Source of the DNA: Epiperipatus broadwayi
Lineage: Eukaryota > Onychophora > Udeonychophora > Euonychophora > Peripatidae
Length of the DNA: 64,000 nt
Assembly (NCBI GenBank): GCA_028023455.1
Contig: JAQFVV010006543.1
Coordinates: 556,001 to 620,000, forward strand
Direction of reading: 5' to 3'
Positions 12,337-25,200 of this stretch are shown here, piece after piece (the first letter of the stretch is position 1; the number at the start of each line of letters is the position of its first letter). A model generated the notes under the pieces. The model saw only the letters and a list, made by a program, of their open reading frames with translations, searched no databases and had not been told where the DNA came from. The translations under genes were made by a program, and so were the position numbers.

Positions 12337-12660
12337 TAGTTTTTTTTAAAACAACAACAAAAAAAAAAGAAATGGCACATCACTGGATAAATGAGAAAGG
12401 AGATCGGATATAAACAATGTTAATCTATTAGATTTGTTAAATAAAATTTTATTGAAGGGGGGAGATAATAGAAAATGTTCGCTAGATAGTAGATTTATTA
12501 ATATGACCCGGATATATAATTCAGTTTCGTTTCTTCATTATATTTATACCCTGTACATTATGAGTTATCTTGTAAATTTTTTATGCAGGCTTCATAGGTG
12601 GACACCTGTTGTAAGATCTTTGTTTTTAACAATTTTTTTTGTTCCGTCACTAAGGGAAGG
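12337..12660 (+). other. 3' untranslated region with polypurine tract
   Basis: This short stretch lies between the end of pol and the 3' LTR. Directly before the LTR is aagggaagg (12652-12660), the expected polypurine tract for plus-strand priming. A second purine-rich run, gaaggggggagataa, lies near 12454. The 100-codon frame at 12434-12736 crosses into the LTR and has no recognisable domain. Confidence 0.75.
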
Positions 12661-15089
12661 TGAAACAGTAAGGTCTGCTTTGCAGATCTTCATTTCACTT
12701 TTCTCACCTATTTCCTACCCTCATACCTTAGTTTGAACCCCAATCTATTGTAGTGTGTCTGCAATATGCTTATATACTGAAAATCCTGCCTAATTTTAAA
12801 CCACGAGTACAATGCTCATATTATATATATAACTCATTCCCAAATAAAATAAAATATTATAGATTATGTATTTGTTCACATAATTTAGATTTATTTAAAA
12901 GTAGGTTATATAGGTCATAATTGCGCACACACTATGATATGCATTTTAAAACATATCAAAATTATAAATTGTTAAAGTTATTTTGTTTGAATCTATTTAC
13001 AAATATATATTACCGTCGTAATATATTTTGATTTAAAATAAAATTCATTTAGTAAATGGATTCAAATATTGCAATTTAAAAGTAAAATAATTTTCGTTTA
13101 ATTTAATAAAAGTCATTCCAAATATTTCTGTTAAAATAAATGAGGGACAATAGTTTAATTAGTTAATATTATATAAGTTTATCTAAAAACAGCAGATGTC
13201 CACTTAAGGTTTTCTTTAATTAGTCAAAGTAATATTTAATTGAATCTAGTTTGTAATTCGAATGTCAACAGGGAAATTAACAAAAGAAATTAATTAATGT
13301 TGAATTCCTTTAGACATTCAGATAGATTTAATTACAGTTGATAAGTCCGATATATTTTTGTAACGCTCCAGGGAAGTTCTATTGTTAAATTCTACTATAA
13401 AAAGGAGGGTTTTCTTTTGTTCTCCATTCTAATGTTTCTAAGAGAAATCATTCTGAGGTCTAATGCTTCTAACCAAAATTATTATAGTAATTTGTAAATC
13501 TTGACATGACGGAATAGAGCACAAGAAGGCTATTTCTCTCCGGAATAGTCATATGCTGCCGTAGACCATCGGAAGTTATCACACAAGGAACCCCGGACCT
13601 GCTGCTGCCAAAAATATGAACATTTCCAGATTTGCTGTTAAATTATATAAAAACCTGCTGACCATCAATCTACCTAAAAATGCTTCTCCAGAGGTAACCC
13701 TAAATTAACTCAAGAGCTTTTGTGATAACTAACATGCTATAGCTATTTTAAATTGTTTTCTGATATTTCACATAACTTTATTATGTATTACTTTTAAATG
13801 TAATCAACATTTTGCTCTCTATCCTTGGGTTAATATTTTCTATTTATTAAGCTTTCTGTTATTTTATTATGATAATGTGTCAGAATCATCTTTGACCGAG
13901 TGAATTATTCCCTTTATTGAAAATAAGACGCTGCTATGAAGGCATATTTTAAATTTCTAAATAATTTTCCAATTTTATTATCTTGCAAATCATTCATTCG
14001 AGGGCGATTCTTTTCTTTAATATATAATATAATCACATAGTTTAAAATCTACATGTTATTGATTTTAATCTAATATGAGAGTATGTGTGAGGTCAATGAT
14101 TAAATGTGTCCCCTAATGCATGATTGCATATTTAAATCTATACTTACTTTTCAAACCTGTAAGCATGCATTTTCCTATTTTAATTACCGTGTTCGACTTT
14201 AATTACAAAGTTCATCATTGACGTCGAGAATGTGCGGACTCTTTTAAATGAATTTCTGGGAATTTGATTGGGTATTTCTCTTAATCCAAGTAAAACCCAT
14301 TCAGTATGTTTTATATACACTAGTCTCGTATTGCTGGTAAATGAATTGGTTGTTGAGACCATTTTGTTTTAATTTTCCAAGGATTCTTTACACAGCCAAG
14401 GTTGTTCTCTTTGTTTCTTGCAGTTTCCAGGCAGAGTGTGTCCATAAATGACACACCTGGGAATTAAACGCAATCGTCACCCAGTCGCTAAGTTTCGGCT
14501 GTTCATAAAATACTTTCCTATGGGTTAGCGGTGAGATGCCCTCTGTAATCATTCCAAATATTCCATTATTGTTTTATTTTATATTTATTTTTACAAAGCA
14601 TCCGTGACTTAAACGTGTCACACCCTCCAACTTTAATAAATTCATTATCAGCAATACTGATCTCCCAATCTAACTTTATTATTATTATTATCGAATAAAT
14701 GCTTTGATCACATTCCCACTTTGTTGCTTAGTAAGCTTTTGTCCATGCTATTCTCAAAATCAATAAATATTTTAGAACACTTAATTTTCAAATATTTTCT
14801 TAAATTTGTATAATTGCTCAAAGCACCTTGCACATATTCCTATCTCATCAAGCACATTATCGTAATGCTATTAGCCTGAGGAATAGAATATATCACTTTG
14901 CTTTAAAACCTTTTGTCATTTATTGGAATATAATGCCCTCAGTTATTTAATACGTGTCCCTGTCTCATATAAGCAGACAGTGGCGATCTATATATATTTT
15001 ATATAAATAAATTTTGTGAAATTATTTAAAACTAAATTTGATCTCTTATTTTATTTGATTCCTATCACTGTCTTGGTCTATATATATAT
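12661..15089 (+). repeat. 3' LTR, left part
   Basis: This part is nearly identical to 2764-4753 joined to 5584-6010, that is, to the 5' LTR without the palindromic insertion and without the extra tandem units. It breaks off in tatatatat at 15081-15089, where the 4.6-kb insertion begins. Confidence 0.93.
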
Positions 15090-18000
15090 TCTAACCTCCC
15101 CCTCCGTTTGATCGTCCTCTCCAAAATTTATATATACTGTTTAAAATTCCGGGTTCTAGCTCAGTCTAACAAATAAATAAATGAAATATCCAGCATTAAT
15201 TAAAATGATTACTAGCTCTAATTTTTAAAATACAAATACGGTTATATTTTTAAAATGAATTAACAAATATTTACTATTTTCATGAGACATGGAGTGACGA
15301 CACGGGGAACGAGATAGACTACATTGAGATATTATCCACATGATACTATCTCAATGGCATAAGAACACTATTCCCCCTTTTACTATACTAAATAACTAAC
15401 TTATAGTATTCTTACGACTTTCTAAGCTCTTTTCACTACGATTAAAATAATAATCATATCTTAATATTCTTTGTAATAAGAATCTAGCTCAATTAAATAA
15501 AAATAAAGAAAATAAATAAAATAACATAAATCTCAGGTTCATAAATTGTACTCTAACTGATTTAAAATTACGGTAGTAAACTATGAAAAGGGAATTTTAT
15601 GTCATAATTCACTACGCAGTAACTAACAATAATAAATAATAATAATAACAACAATAGTATAATATAATCTTATTTCTTCCTAAATGAAATAAATAAATAA
15701 GTACGTGGTAGTATTTTAATAATCTGACAACAGAATACGTGTGGCAACATTAGCATATAATTTAATGTAATATTGTGGCAACCGACTTATGACCAATAAA
15801 TGATATAATTATGATCTTTTAATTTTATAATATTAATAAATTCTCAAAATGATTATAACACTTTTATGTTTACCTTTTTGTGCAAAAACTATATGTCTGT
15901 TTCAATTATAAATGTATCGTGATATCATGCATCCATGTGGAGAAATAACAACGAAGACACAAAACTTTAAAATAAATTTACAACAAAGTTTATTAATAAC
16001 ATCAACAAATAACAATATTTTACATTATGTACATTGGATATCCTTACTCTCCTATCACAAAATTATTTTACTAGTTTATAAAAAATGAAAATCAAACTTC
16101 TATTTGTTTTCCTAGTTAACTCTTATCTTTTAAATGCTTAAGAAAATACAGTATTATTATTATTGGATTTCTTATTATGGTTATCTTGTTACAAAATGAA
16201 TTTCTTATCGGATTATCATTAACACTTTGTATCCCTACTATTATTAAAATTATATTTTTAATTTTACAAAATTACATTCGTAGTAAAAATTATACAAAAC
16301 AATAAAATTCTAGCTTTATATTGGTTGTATGGAATCCTATAAATTCAAACATTCTTCTACATTCGGTATTAAGTTTTATTGTTCCTTATCCGATGTTTGT
16401 TAATCATAATATACTCATTTAAGCCTTACTTCGGATGATATAATTACAACCATTAACATACCATGCACAAGTATATGTTTATTACACACTATTGAATTAT
16501 TTTCTTAATAAATATGCAATATTTATTTTCTAAATATTATTTAAAAAATTAAAATTTTATTATCACTTTTATAAAAAAAACTTTGTTTAGATTTCTCTTT
16601 TAAAATCTTATATTCATTTCCGAATTAATTTTAAACTGTATTATATGATTCTTTCTCTCTTTATGATATTTTGTACTTTCACTTTTAAAATTACACAATT
16701 CTAAACATTCCAGCAAATAAATTATTCTTACATAAATGATAACATCTCTGCAATTCTATTTTATTCATTATTTCTTTGAAAATATCTTTCTGACGATGCA
16801 GATTCACGAAACAAGGATAGCGAAAATAGATGCATAGGATCAAAAATATAACTAGAATATTATCCGTCATAAACCTTGACAATAATGGCACAGTGAATTA
16901 AAAAACACTATAGAGGAGTGACCTTTGTCTGTCTACCAACCTCTATTATAGGAGTGATGCTAAAGCTATTTCTTCAGCTTTATATAACATCAAAAAGTTT
17001 AAAAATACGCAAAAACACTGTCCAAACTATATGTGTTCAGTCATAGGGCATAGTTAACTATACTGAAATCACACAAACTAACTATGATCCAAATACTTTA
17101 TTTTTCTTATTTCTTAACAAAAACATCATCTTGGTTTCCTCTACACTAGTACTACCAAGTCACTATCCGATCTTATTTCTCATGATTTTTCTATACAGTA
17201 CATCGACAAATTCCTATCTGCATTTCTAACAATAATAAAATTCATTTTATTTCAAAAACTATACCGCTGTTCTTTAAGAAAATCTTTTACTACTTTTCTC
17301 GTATATTTATCATATACAAACTATTTTAAAATATCTGAATACTTTATTACATGAAAGTTCAAAAGAATCACACAATTGTTCTGTTATATTATATTATTAA
17401 TTATACTTTAAATAACTTATTGCATGCATATTTAAAATTACTCCTATCTCATAATATGTTTTAATGTTGTATAAAATGTGTACATAGAATTTAAACTTTC
17501 ACACATCATTCTTAATCAATAGATGATCTAAAAAAAAATACATTATGCATTATAAATAAATATCAAAATTACCAAAACGATCTTTATCTTCTCGATCGCG
17601 TTCTGTAGGCTTCACCATCCCATTGATTCTTGTAGATATAAAACTTCCATACATACACTTTATTTTTAAAACAATATTTCTATCATTCTATTAAGCTATT
17701 ATATTTAATTTTTTAATATTACTAAAATTATGTTTATATGTTTTCCCTAATCTCACATAGCATTTTATATTTTAAAATAAATTAGTAAAAAATATTTAAA
17801 TTATATTTACGATACTTCTTCATCAAACTTTCTTGAACTGTTCATATTAAAGCTAAAAAAAAAATATTATTTTATTTCTTCTTCAGTCACTTAATGTTCT
17901 ATTTTAAAGTAAAACAATTACTACTCTGTTTAATAAATATTCATAGACGACAATCCTTGGTTTTCACAATATTGTATACAATTATTAATTCATGATATTC

Positions 18001-19670
18001 TCTTCTAATATTGTCTGCTAGTATTTTCCTGCGCGACTTTCCCGATGCATCTTTAGGGTACTTTTATTTAAATCTTCAATAAATTTTTCTGTTTTCCTGG
18101 ATCCATTTCCATTAAGTAATTTAATTTTATATATTTTTCAGATCAAGCATTTCCTTCATTGAATACGTTATAATATTTTTAATTAGATAGAGTTTTCGGC
18201 TCCTTTTCTATAAACACATAATAGCACTTTCATATTATTTTATAACTTTTTTTCTTTCTTTGAAATTCTGGAACTATATTTTTTATAATATCTCTTTTAA
18301 TAGATAAACATTCTTTTTTCATTATATCTTTTACATAATTTTTCTTTATAATAAAAACGCATATTAAATTTTTCCATAGAGAAGTATAACATAACTTCAA
18401 AGTAGCCTTATAAAATTGTGCGTCATAATTTTTTCCTGACGGCAAGTAACTTCTCTTTTAAGTTTTCATATAGCGTCCCAATTATATTTCTTTGAGTTAT
18501 AATGATAAGTTTCTGGTTGAGCATAAATAAAGCTGTATTAAGACACTTTCCAAATATTTTTCCTTTAGCAATATTTTTAGGTATTTTTCCTTGTACTTCC
18601 ATTTTACTGTAGGCTTTTGGTTAAACTTGAATAAAATTCCCTGGTAAGATAACTTTTAAAATTAGCAATCCATGTCGAGGCAGTCAAAATATATTATATG
18701 TTACAAAAGAACTTTTAAAATAAATACAAAATTTTAAATTTATATCACTTTTCCAGCTACGGTGTTATCAGCTAAAAAAATATGTTACTTTCTCTTTCAC
18801 TTACACATTACTTCTCCCTCCCGCTCTGTATAATTCTTATATTTTGTCTGCTAATTTACCTCTGTTGATTGGTTAATGACTTTTTTAGCGCGAACAAATT
18901 TACACATTTAGTTATATAACAGATTAGACTTTTAAAATAAAGAATTGATGACGTAATGTCTCAAATATTATTTAGACTAGTATTTTTAAATTCAATTTTA
19001 GTTTTATCAAAATTATTTAAACTTTAAAAACAATTATTAAAACAATATTTAATATTTTAACTTTTACTTTAATGATCGATGGCAATTATATTTAGTTTCA
19101 AATTCACAAACTTTATTATTATTTTAACAAGTGTGTGTGTGAAGGTATATAATATACAGTCACGTGTTTACTAACTTTATCAAATGATTTTTTATTTACG
19201 TCTCGGTCTAAATTACCAAAACTGATATATTTTATAAAAAATTTGGAAAATAATTTTAAACTTGTAGAACTAAATATAATTCTCACCATCCTAAAGTTTA
19301 TTTTAAAATATACTCTATTAAATTTGACTATTAAATACAATTATAACATTACATATAGCATTTATTTAATTTATTAGTTTTAAAAATATTATACTCAAAT
19401 TATTAATATACTTTTAACTATTTATAGCTGTATTATTTTATATGGCCAGCTTTTACAACCATAAGCAAGAATATTATTAAGCTTTATTTAACTGTTTTCT
19501 CTTAAAATAATCTATTACATTTTTATATACCAGGTATTTTCAGCTTTAAATTGTACTATAAAATTTAATTATCCTACTATTATTTATATATCATACAAAT
19601 ATAACTTAAAATTTAAATTTTTTTAGTAATTGACCTTTCTACCTTATTATGACCTACAGACAAGGGCACA
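15090..19670. mobile_element. Unclassified 4.6-kb insertion in the 3' LTR
   Basis: The uninterrupted LTR sequence (ggtctatatatatttttt at about 6000-6020 in the 5' copy) shows that everything between about 15090 and 19670 is inserted. Both sides show a tatatatat run that may be the target duplication. The insert is extremely AT-rich, with no open frame above 75 codons and no recognised domain. It has no clear terminal inverted or direct repeats: it begins ctaacctccccctcc and ends caagggcaca. A 10-bp hairpin (cattgagata/tatctcaatg) lies at about 15322-15358. Its class is unknown; it could be a decayed LTR or non-autonomous element. Confidence 0.75.
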
Positions 19671-19966
19671 ATATATATATATTTTTTTTTTTCTGCATTT
19701 CTTTTGTAAATCCATAGACGTTAATAAGCCACCCAAGCTTCTTTTAGTATAGAGAGAATCTTTTGTTTCTCCCTGACCACCAGGCACCAGTCAAAGGTTA
19801 TACTAGTAGTGGCATCAGATGTGTTATCATGTAGATGGTGCTGTGAAATTTGGACTTTAGATTCGAACTTAGTATATCTAGAAGGCAACCCCTCCTAGAA
19901 AGTTCAGTTTTATGTGTGTTTGAATTCTGCAGTGTGTTAACGAGATAGATGATTCTGACTGTTACA
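19671..19966 (+). repeat. 3' LTR, right end
   Basis: The sequence from the T-run and ctgcatttcttttg to CTGTTACA matches 6497-6774 of the 5' LTR with a few substitutions and small deletions. It is followed by atat, the second half of the element's target duplication. Confidence 0.93.
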
Positions 19967-20955
19967 ATATATTGTAACCCAGTTCTTTTGGCACATGGTT
20001 TTCATTAAGTATTATTTTCACATAATGTTGGTACTATTTTAAAAAAAAATAAAAAAATTAAAGTAATAATATTTAACTGATAAAGAGTGCTATCCACTTT
20101 GCCTAGCTTACAGTTTATGTTAGTTTAGTCAGTATTATTACAATGCTGTATCATGTTTTATAAATTGAGAGATTCTAAACAAAATATTGTTATAATAGTA
20201 AGCGAATACAATCTTAAAACTTTAATAAGCTGTTATTTAGTTCTAAAAATTGTAAGAAACATAGCTAGATAAAGAAATATAATAGTATTATTATAATAAT
20301 TACATAGAGTCAGTTATTTAAATAACTTATTGGAGTGATGTTAATTAAAATATTTTTGTGTTATAAATATTTAAAGATTGTAATTAGTTATAAGACAGTA
20401 AAGTTATTAAATTAAGCTAAATTAATTAGCCTTAAATAAAGTCAATTTAAACATAATACTAACTTCCTGTAAAATATGTGTGTGCGTGAGAGATTTTTAA
20501 AAATCTGTAATTATTTTAACTCTTATTTAACTCCAAAAATGTTTAATTGTAATATTAAATGTTTTTATTAAAGATAATCAAAATTTAGTCAATAAAGTAT
20601 TTAATAATATTGAATGTTTCTGATAAATTTTAAATTATATTTTATTAAAAAAAAATAAGGTAATAAATTTATCTTATGTAATAATGATAAATAATTAATA
20701 TTTGTGTTATTTTTAATTTATCAAATCTTAATTAATGTTTAATTTTTTTTTTTTCACTTGTCTATGACCTTGACTAACCATGTGATTGTAATCAGTTATA
20801 TAATTTTTATGTAATTAGTTCCACATTGTAAATCGAATAGTTTAACTTAGGTGACACTGATGGCTGAGGGGTTGGACTTAATTAACTTAACACCTGTCAA
20901 ATTGGGTATAAATACTCAGTTCATTTTTTTTTGGTTCTGATTCTCTCCTCTGTCC
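19967..20955. other. AT-rich flank, no gene seen
   Basis: No repeat boundary or coding frame was recognised. Near the right end, tataaata (20907-20914) sits in a less AT-rich setting and looks like a core promoter. No gene follows it. Confidence 0.5.
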
Positions 20956-20990
20956 ACCAATTCATCAGTTGTTTTTTTTCATATGTCATA

Positions 20991-21076
20991 GCATTGGCCA
21001 GGACGCGAACCCACAACTGTCTGCAACCAACTATTTGCTTGCAAGGCGGTTGCAATGACCTCTCGGCTAACAATGC
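20991..21076 (-). pseudogene. tRNA-derived retropseudogene (or minimal SINE)
   Basis: Read on the minus strand, 86 bases begin GCATTG and end CAATGC, pairing as an acceptor stem. They contain TAGCCGAGAGGTCA (box A-like) and GGTTCGCGTCC (box B-like), with a long variable region as in class II (Leu/Ser) tRNAs. The D and anticodon stems pair poorly, so this is not a working tRNA. On its 3' side is a short tail ending in a run of A residues (20971-20990 on the plus strand). The whole is flanked by near-identical 15-bp repeats, accaRttcatcagtt, at 20956-20970 and 21083-21097. This is the signature of LINE-mediated retrotransposition. Confidence 0.8.
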
Positions 21077-21331
21077 TTGACAACCAGTTCATCAGTTTAC
21101 TGAATTGTTAAATAGTGTTAAATTTTTATAACTATTTTTTTTTTAGTAGAACGGTGTTAAATTATTAATGTTATATCACTTGAAGCTCCAATGAAATGCT
21201 GGGTAAATTTTTTAGGACATTTTTTGCTTTTATATTAACTTCAATTATAGACTTTCTATTGTTATAATTATTAATGTTATATATAGAGTAAGTTAAAAAC
21301 AAACTCTTATGAAGCTTCAAAAATACCCTCA

Positions 21332-21373
21332 ACCTCAGACCGCGGTTTCTGCCTCTAGCATCATCAGTGAGGT
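21332..21373 (-). ncRNA. Hammerhead ribozyme, type I (family B, copy 1)
   Basis: On the minus strand: ACCTCA, the core CTGATGA, helix II TGC-tagag-GCA, GAAAC, a short GC helix III, then GTC, and TGAGGT. Helix I has 6 pairs and helix II has 3. All invariant core bases are present. Cleavage is expected after the C of GTC, at 21338 on the plus-strand numbering. Confidence 0.85.
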
Positions 21374-21701
21374 GCTAGGGAATAAAAATACTAGAACTAG
21401 TCCAGCATTTTATCAATGCCTAACTATTGAGAAGAAAATCTGAAACTTTCAGACATTTAAATGTCCAAAAATCCAGCTATCTAACTCAAATAGCAGTATG
21501 GGACTGAAGTAAGTTCAGATACACCATATATTAATAGCTCTAGCAATATAAAATCGCCAAAGCATTAATAGCAAAAACCTAAAATTAAATTGATAAAAAA
21601 ATCAAGTCAGATGACCTAATTTTAATAAAGCTCCTATTTACAAATGTTATATATAGAGTAAGTTAAAAACAAACTCTTATGAAGCTTCAAAAATACCCTC
21701 A

Positions 21702-21743
21702 ACCTCAGACCGCGGTTTCTGCCTCTAGCGTCATCAGTGAGGT
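21702..21743 (-). ncRNA. Hammerhead ribozyme, type I (family B, copy 2)
   Basis: This is identical to copy 1 except that the first base of helix II is C instead of T, giving CGC opposite GCA. The other pairs, the core CTGATGA, GAAAC and GTC are intact. The substitution looks like CpG decay and weakens the closing pair. Confidence 0.83.
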
Positions 21744-22224
21744 GCTAGGGAATAAAAATAAGAGTTTGTTTTTAACTTACTCTATATATAACATTTGTAA
21801 ATAGGAGCTTTATTAAAATTAGGTCATCTGACTTGATTTTTTTATCAATTGTTATAATTATATGCATTAAAGGAATTTAGATTTAAAATTTTAGAATGGC
21901 AGACAGTCATAATTAAAGCTATTTATTCAGTTAAACCAAGAGAAATAAGTATTCTTAAAATTAAAACAGACTATTTACTTGTTTATCTCTATTTGATAAT
22001 ATTTGTTGTGTACTGAAGGAAAAAAATTAAAAAGCTCCAATATGAAATAAATGTCTTAATTAGAAGAACTCTTTAAATTTTGCTATTTCATTTTTAATGA
22101 ACTTTAAATGTCTTTTATTGTCTGCATCTATTCATTATTCGACTGCTATATATTATGAATATGTCACTTAATTAACTTATAACTATTCAGTCTATTAAGA
22201 GGAATAATTATATATCAACTAGAC

Positions 22225-25200
22225 CAATGGTCTTCAACCCTTGGTCTGCGGACCAATGCCAGTCTGCAGAAGTTTTTTGCCGATTCGTGCTAGACTGGCA
22301 GGAAAGTTTGTAATAACAAAATAATAAGATTTTAAACTTTTAATTAATATAAACAATTTTTATTTATTTTTCATCGCAATTGCTTAAATAAAATTAATTA
22401 TAAATCAAAATTTTAGTAATTATAGTACTATAATTACAAAATAATAATCAAAGGAATTTATCTGAAAATGCAATCTTCAAAAGACAAAGCATCAATCTCA
22501 TGATAATTGCACCACTCCTTACACGTCAATTTCTATACCTAGTAGGCATTTCTGTATTGTGTCAGCTCATTTATTGGTCACATATAGCAAAAAATTTTAT
22601 TGCATTTGTATCATCTTTTTATTTTGCATGTGACATTTCTTTTTGAAATTGTAAACTTCACAAAATGGAGACAGATCATTGATGATGATAACATAAATCT
22701 ATTATCTGTTTTGTTTTTTAGCAAAATAACATCTTTATAATGATTGTTTTATTTCTATGTGACACTTTATCAAATCAACTTTTCGTTCTGTTTCTTTTTT
22801 TTTAATTGGGTAAAAATGAGATTAAAATAACACCAGATTCAAAATTTAAAAAAAAAAATTTTTTATTATACAAATTCCATATATATATATATATTGTATC
22901 AGTCAAAATCGTGTGTTCATTCAACAAGACCTAGAATCCAAGCAAACATATATCCATCTAGTATGTGCAAGATACATAAGTCAAGAACAATACCAAATAT
23001 CAACCTTTTACCAGTGTTCCAGGGTCTATGACTACATGAACAACGCTTTTGACGATACTAGCAAGTTTCATTCCTACTCTGTCTCAGCTAGAGTTCAGGG
23101 TTCACACGTGACTTAATACAACAGATTTATATTTCATTAATTAATACCTATCTAAATTTATTACAATTACAAATATATAAATTCAACATTCCTTTTCTTT
23201 TTAAAACTTGTTTTTATTCCAACTATAATTTTAAAAAGAAAAGGAATGTTGAATTTATATATTTATTATCATGGAGCTATAATTTAAAAAGAAAAAGAAG
23301 TGAAAAGATGTGTATATAATTATATTTACAATTACAAAATGGTGTGGAGTATACCTGACATTGATTGACAATTTAAATAAGTTGAAGATATGATTGATTT
23401 GACCTGCAATAATAATAACTTCATGGCAACATGACAAAAGGAATGAGTTTAAACCCATAAAATCTTATAACTAATAAAAGAGATTTATGTTAAAGATTCG
23501 GAATAATGAGAAACAGATTTCAAAGTAAATATAACTGATATTTATTATATATCTAAGAGTCATCATACAAAATATGTTAATGTTTGTCTACACAACTTAG
23601 TTAAACGTATTCACTCACAATTAAGTAATTCAAAACTTATTAAATAAATCATATAACATTGTAATTAATAAATGTGGCTGCATTTCAATTTAGCAAGCAA
23701 CTGTGATCCATTCAAGGCACAAATTGGATTTTGATACAGCCAAAAAATATAATTCATTTGTTTTACAAATATAAAAGCGGTCTGCCAAGCACAAATCAGC
23801 AAGAAACCATCATTTTAGCCCTCAATAAACCTATAAATTTAAGAAAATAAATTAATTTTCTTTCTCCATACATATATAAGCAACTGAATATGAATGAGTT
23901 GCATTAGACCATTATTATATCTAAATAAGTTGCAAGTGATGAATGTGGGAAAACAAATATTTATCCTATGCAAATAACAATTCTATATTATATGTGATTA
24001 ATTAATTAACTAGTTGGCTAATAGAAGACATGCCACCACAGTAGAGACAGCATTTCAGGTTTATAAATAGAGAATAAATAAAGAATGGTAAAGGTGGTAT
24101 CATGTTATGACTACAATAAAAAAACACGAGGTCATTTACAAGCCTCAAAACAGCTTTGCTAGGAGAAGTGAGTGAATGAGAGGGCATGCTGGCCTGCCGA
24201 TCAAAACATATCTCTGCATAAGAATAAAAGTTGATGTGCTAGGATGGTTTATCCATGTGTGTCCATGCACATTTTAATGGCAGAATCTGGTCAAGGGAAA
24301 TCCCTAGTATGAAATACACCTACTTTTATGGGGGACTAACATTATTGAATTAGTCATATTTAAATTTCCGCAGGTCCTGAGAGTTAAGCAGCAAAGCATG
24401 AACAATAATAATGAGAAGTGAATAATTGTAATCATAAAGTACATAATACTGTATACACGCACATATATTGTGCAAACAAATGTGAATTCAGTCCTGATTT
24501 AAATAGTTAGCTCTCTAGCATAATGGAACATCCCCAAAGCCCAGGGCATTTAATGAATCTTAAGAAAGTATAATATAAAAGGAAACGGTGAGAATTAAAA
24601 CCAAATTTAAAGGAGTGGATTGTTTCCCTACACATTCCAACTTTAAAATCTCTCAAGGCTTACACTTTATAAGCAAGCAAGGTTTATATAATAAAATACT
24701 AAAATAAACCCTATATTAAAAAACACAAATTTACTTCTGGTGAGATTTTACAAATTCTGACTGATAATTAATGTGTAGGTGCTAAAGATCATAAACACAA
24801 ATGAGATACACAATGTACATACTGATAAAATTTAATTTTAAAATCGCTATAATATATTTTACCTAAAGAGCTAAATTGGTTTAGGAAAAAGTGATGGATT
24901 TGCTTAAATAATTTAATAAATGACATTTTCTTTTGAAAAATGGATACGGGTAAAGATTAATTGATAAATAATAGGAAACGTAAACTTTTAAGACTATTCC
25001 CAACATTTAAATCATTTACAAAATGACAAACATACAAAACTAAATGAGCTTCATTTATTAAGTACTTAGTGGAAAATCTACGTCTCCTGCAATAAACTTG
25101 ACCGGAGAAAATAATAAAGACTAGAGTGGTAATATGCTCTTTGAATTTTGTACTTAAATTGGAGTAACATTAAAATAAATAACTTGCTGTATCAAAATAA

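Larger units (their letters stand above)
2764..19966 (+). mobile_element. Ty3/gypsy LTR retrotransposon with very long LTRs
   Basis: Two long direct repeats, beginning TGAAACAGTAAGG and ending GACTGTTACA, flank a gag-pol region. The 4 bp before the first LTR (2760-2763, atat) recur after the second (19967-19970), as expected for gypsy integration. The internal region is 6775-12660. It carries, in order, gag, protease, reverse transcriptase, RNase H and integrase, which is the Ty3/gypsy order. Several stops and frame changes make this copy non-autonomous. No envelope-like frame follows integrase. The LTRs differ by only scattered substitutions over most of their length, which suggests a fairly recent insertion. 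Both LTRs have since been enlarged: the 5' one by a palindromic element and a tandem triplication, the 3' one by a 4.6-kb insertion. Confidence 0.93.
21272..21847 (-). mobile_element. Dimeric hammerhead-ribozyme element (family B)
   Basis: A perfect 14-bp duplication, attgttataattat (21258-21271 and 21848-21861), brackets 576 bp. Inside are two direct copies of a unit of about 370 bp, each with a type I hammerhead on the minus strand (21332-21373 and 21702-21743). The right end (21759-21847) is an inverted copy of 21591-21680. Two ribozymes 370 bp apart would release a 370-nt linear or circular RNA, which is the retrozyme plan. No open frame is present, so the element depends on another reverse transcriptase. 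Confidence 0.85.

Noticed and set aside
12434-12736. Possible envelope-like frame after integrase
   Set aside because: At 100 codons it runs into the LTR and has no signal peptide, fusion or transmembrane pattern of an envelope protein.
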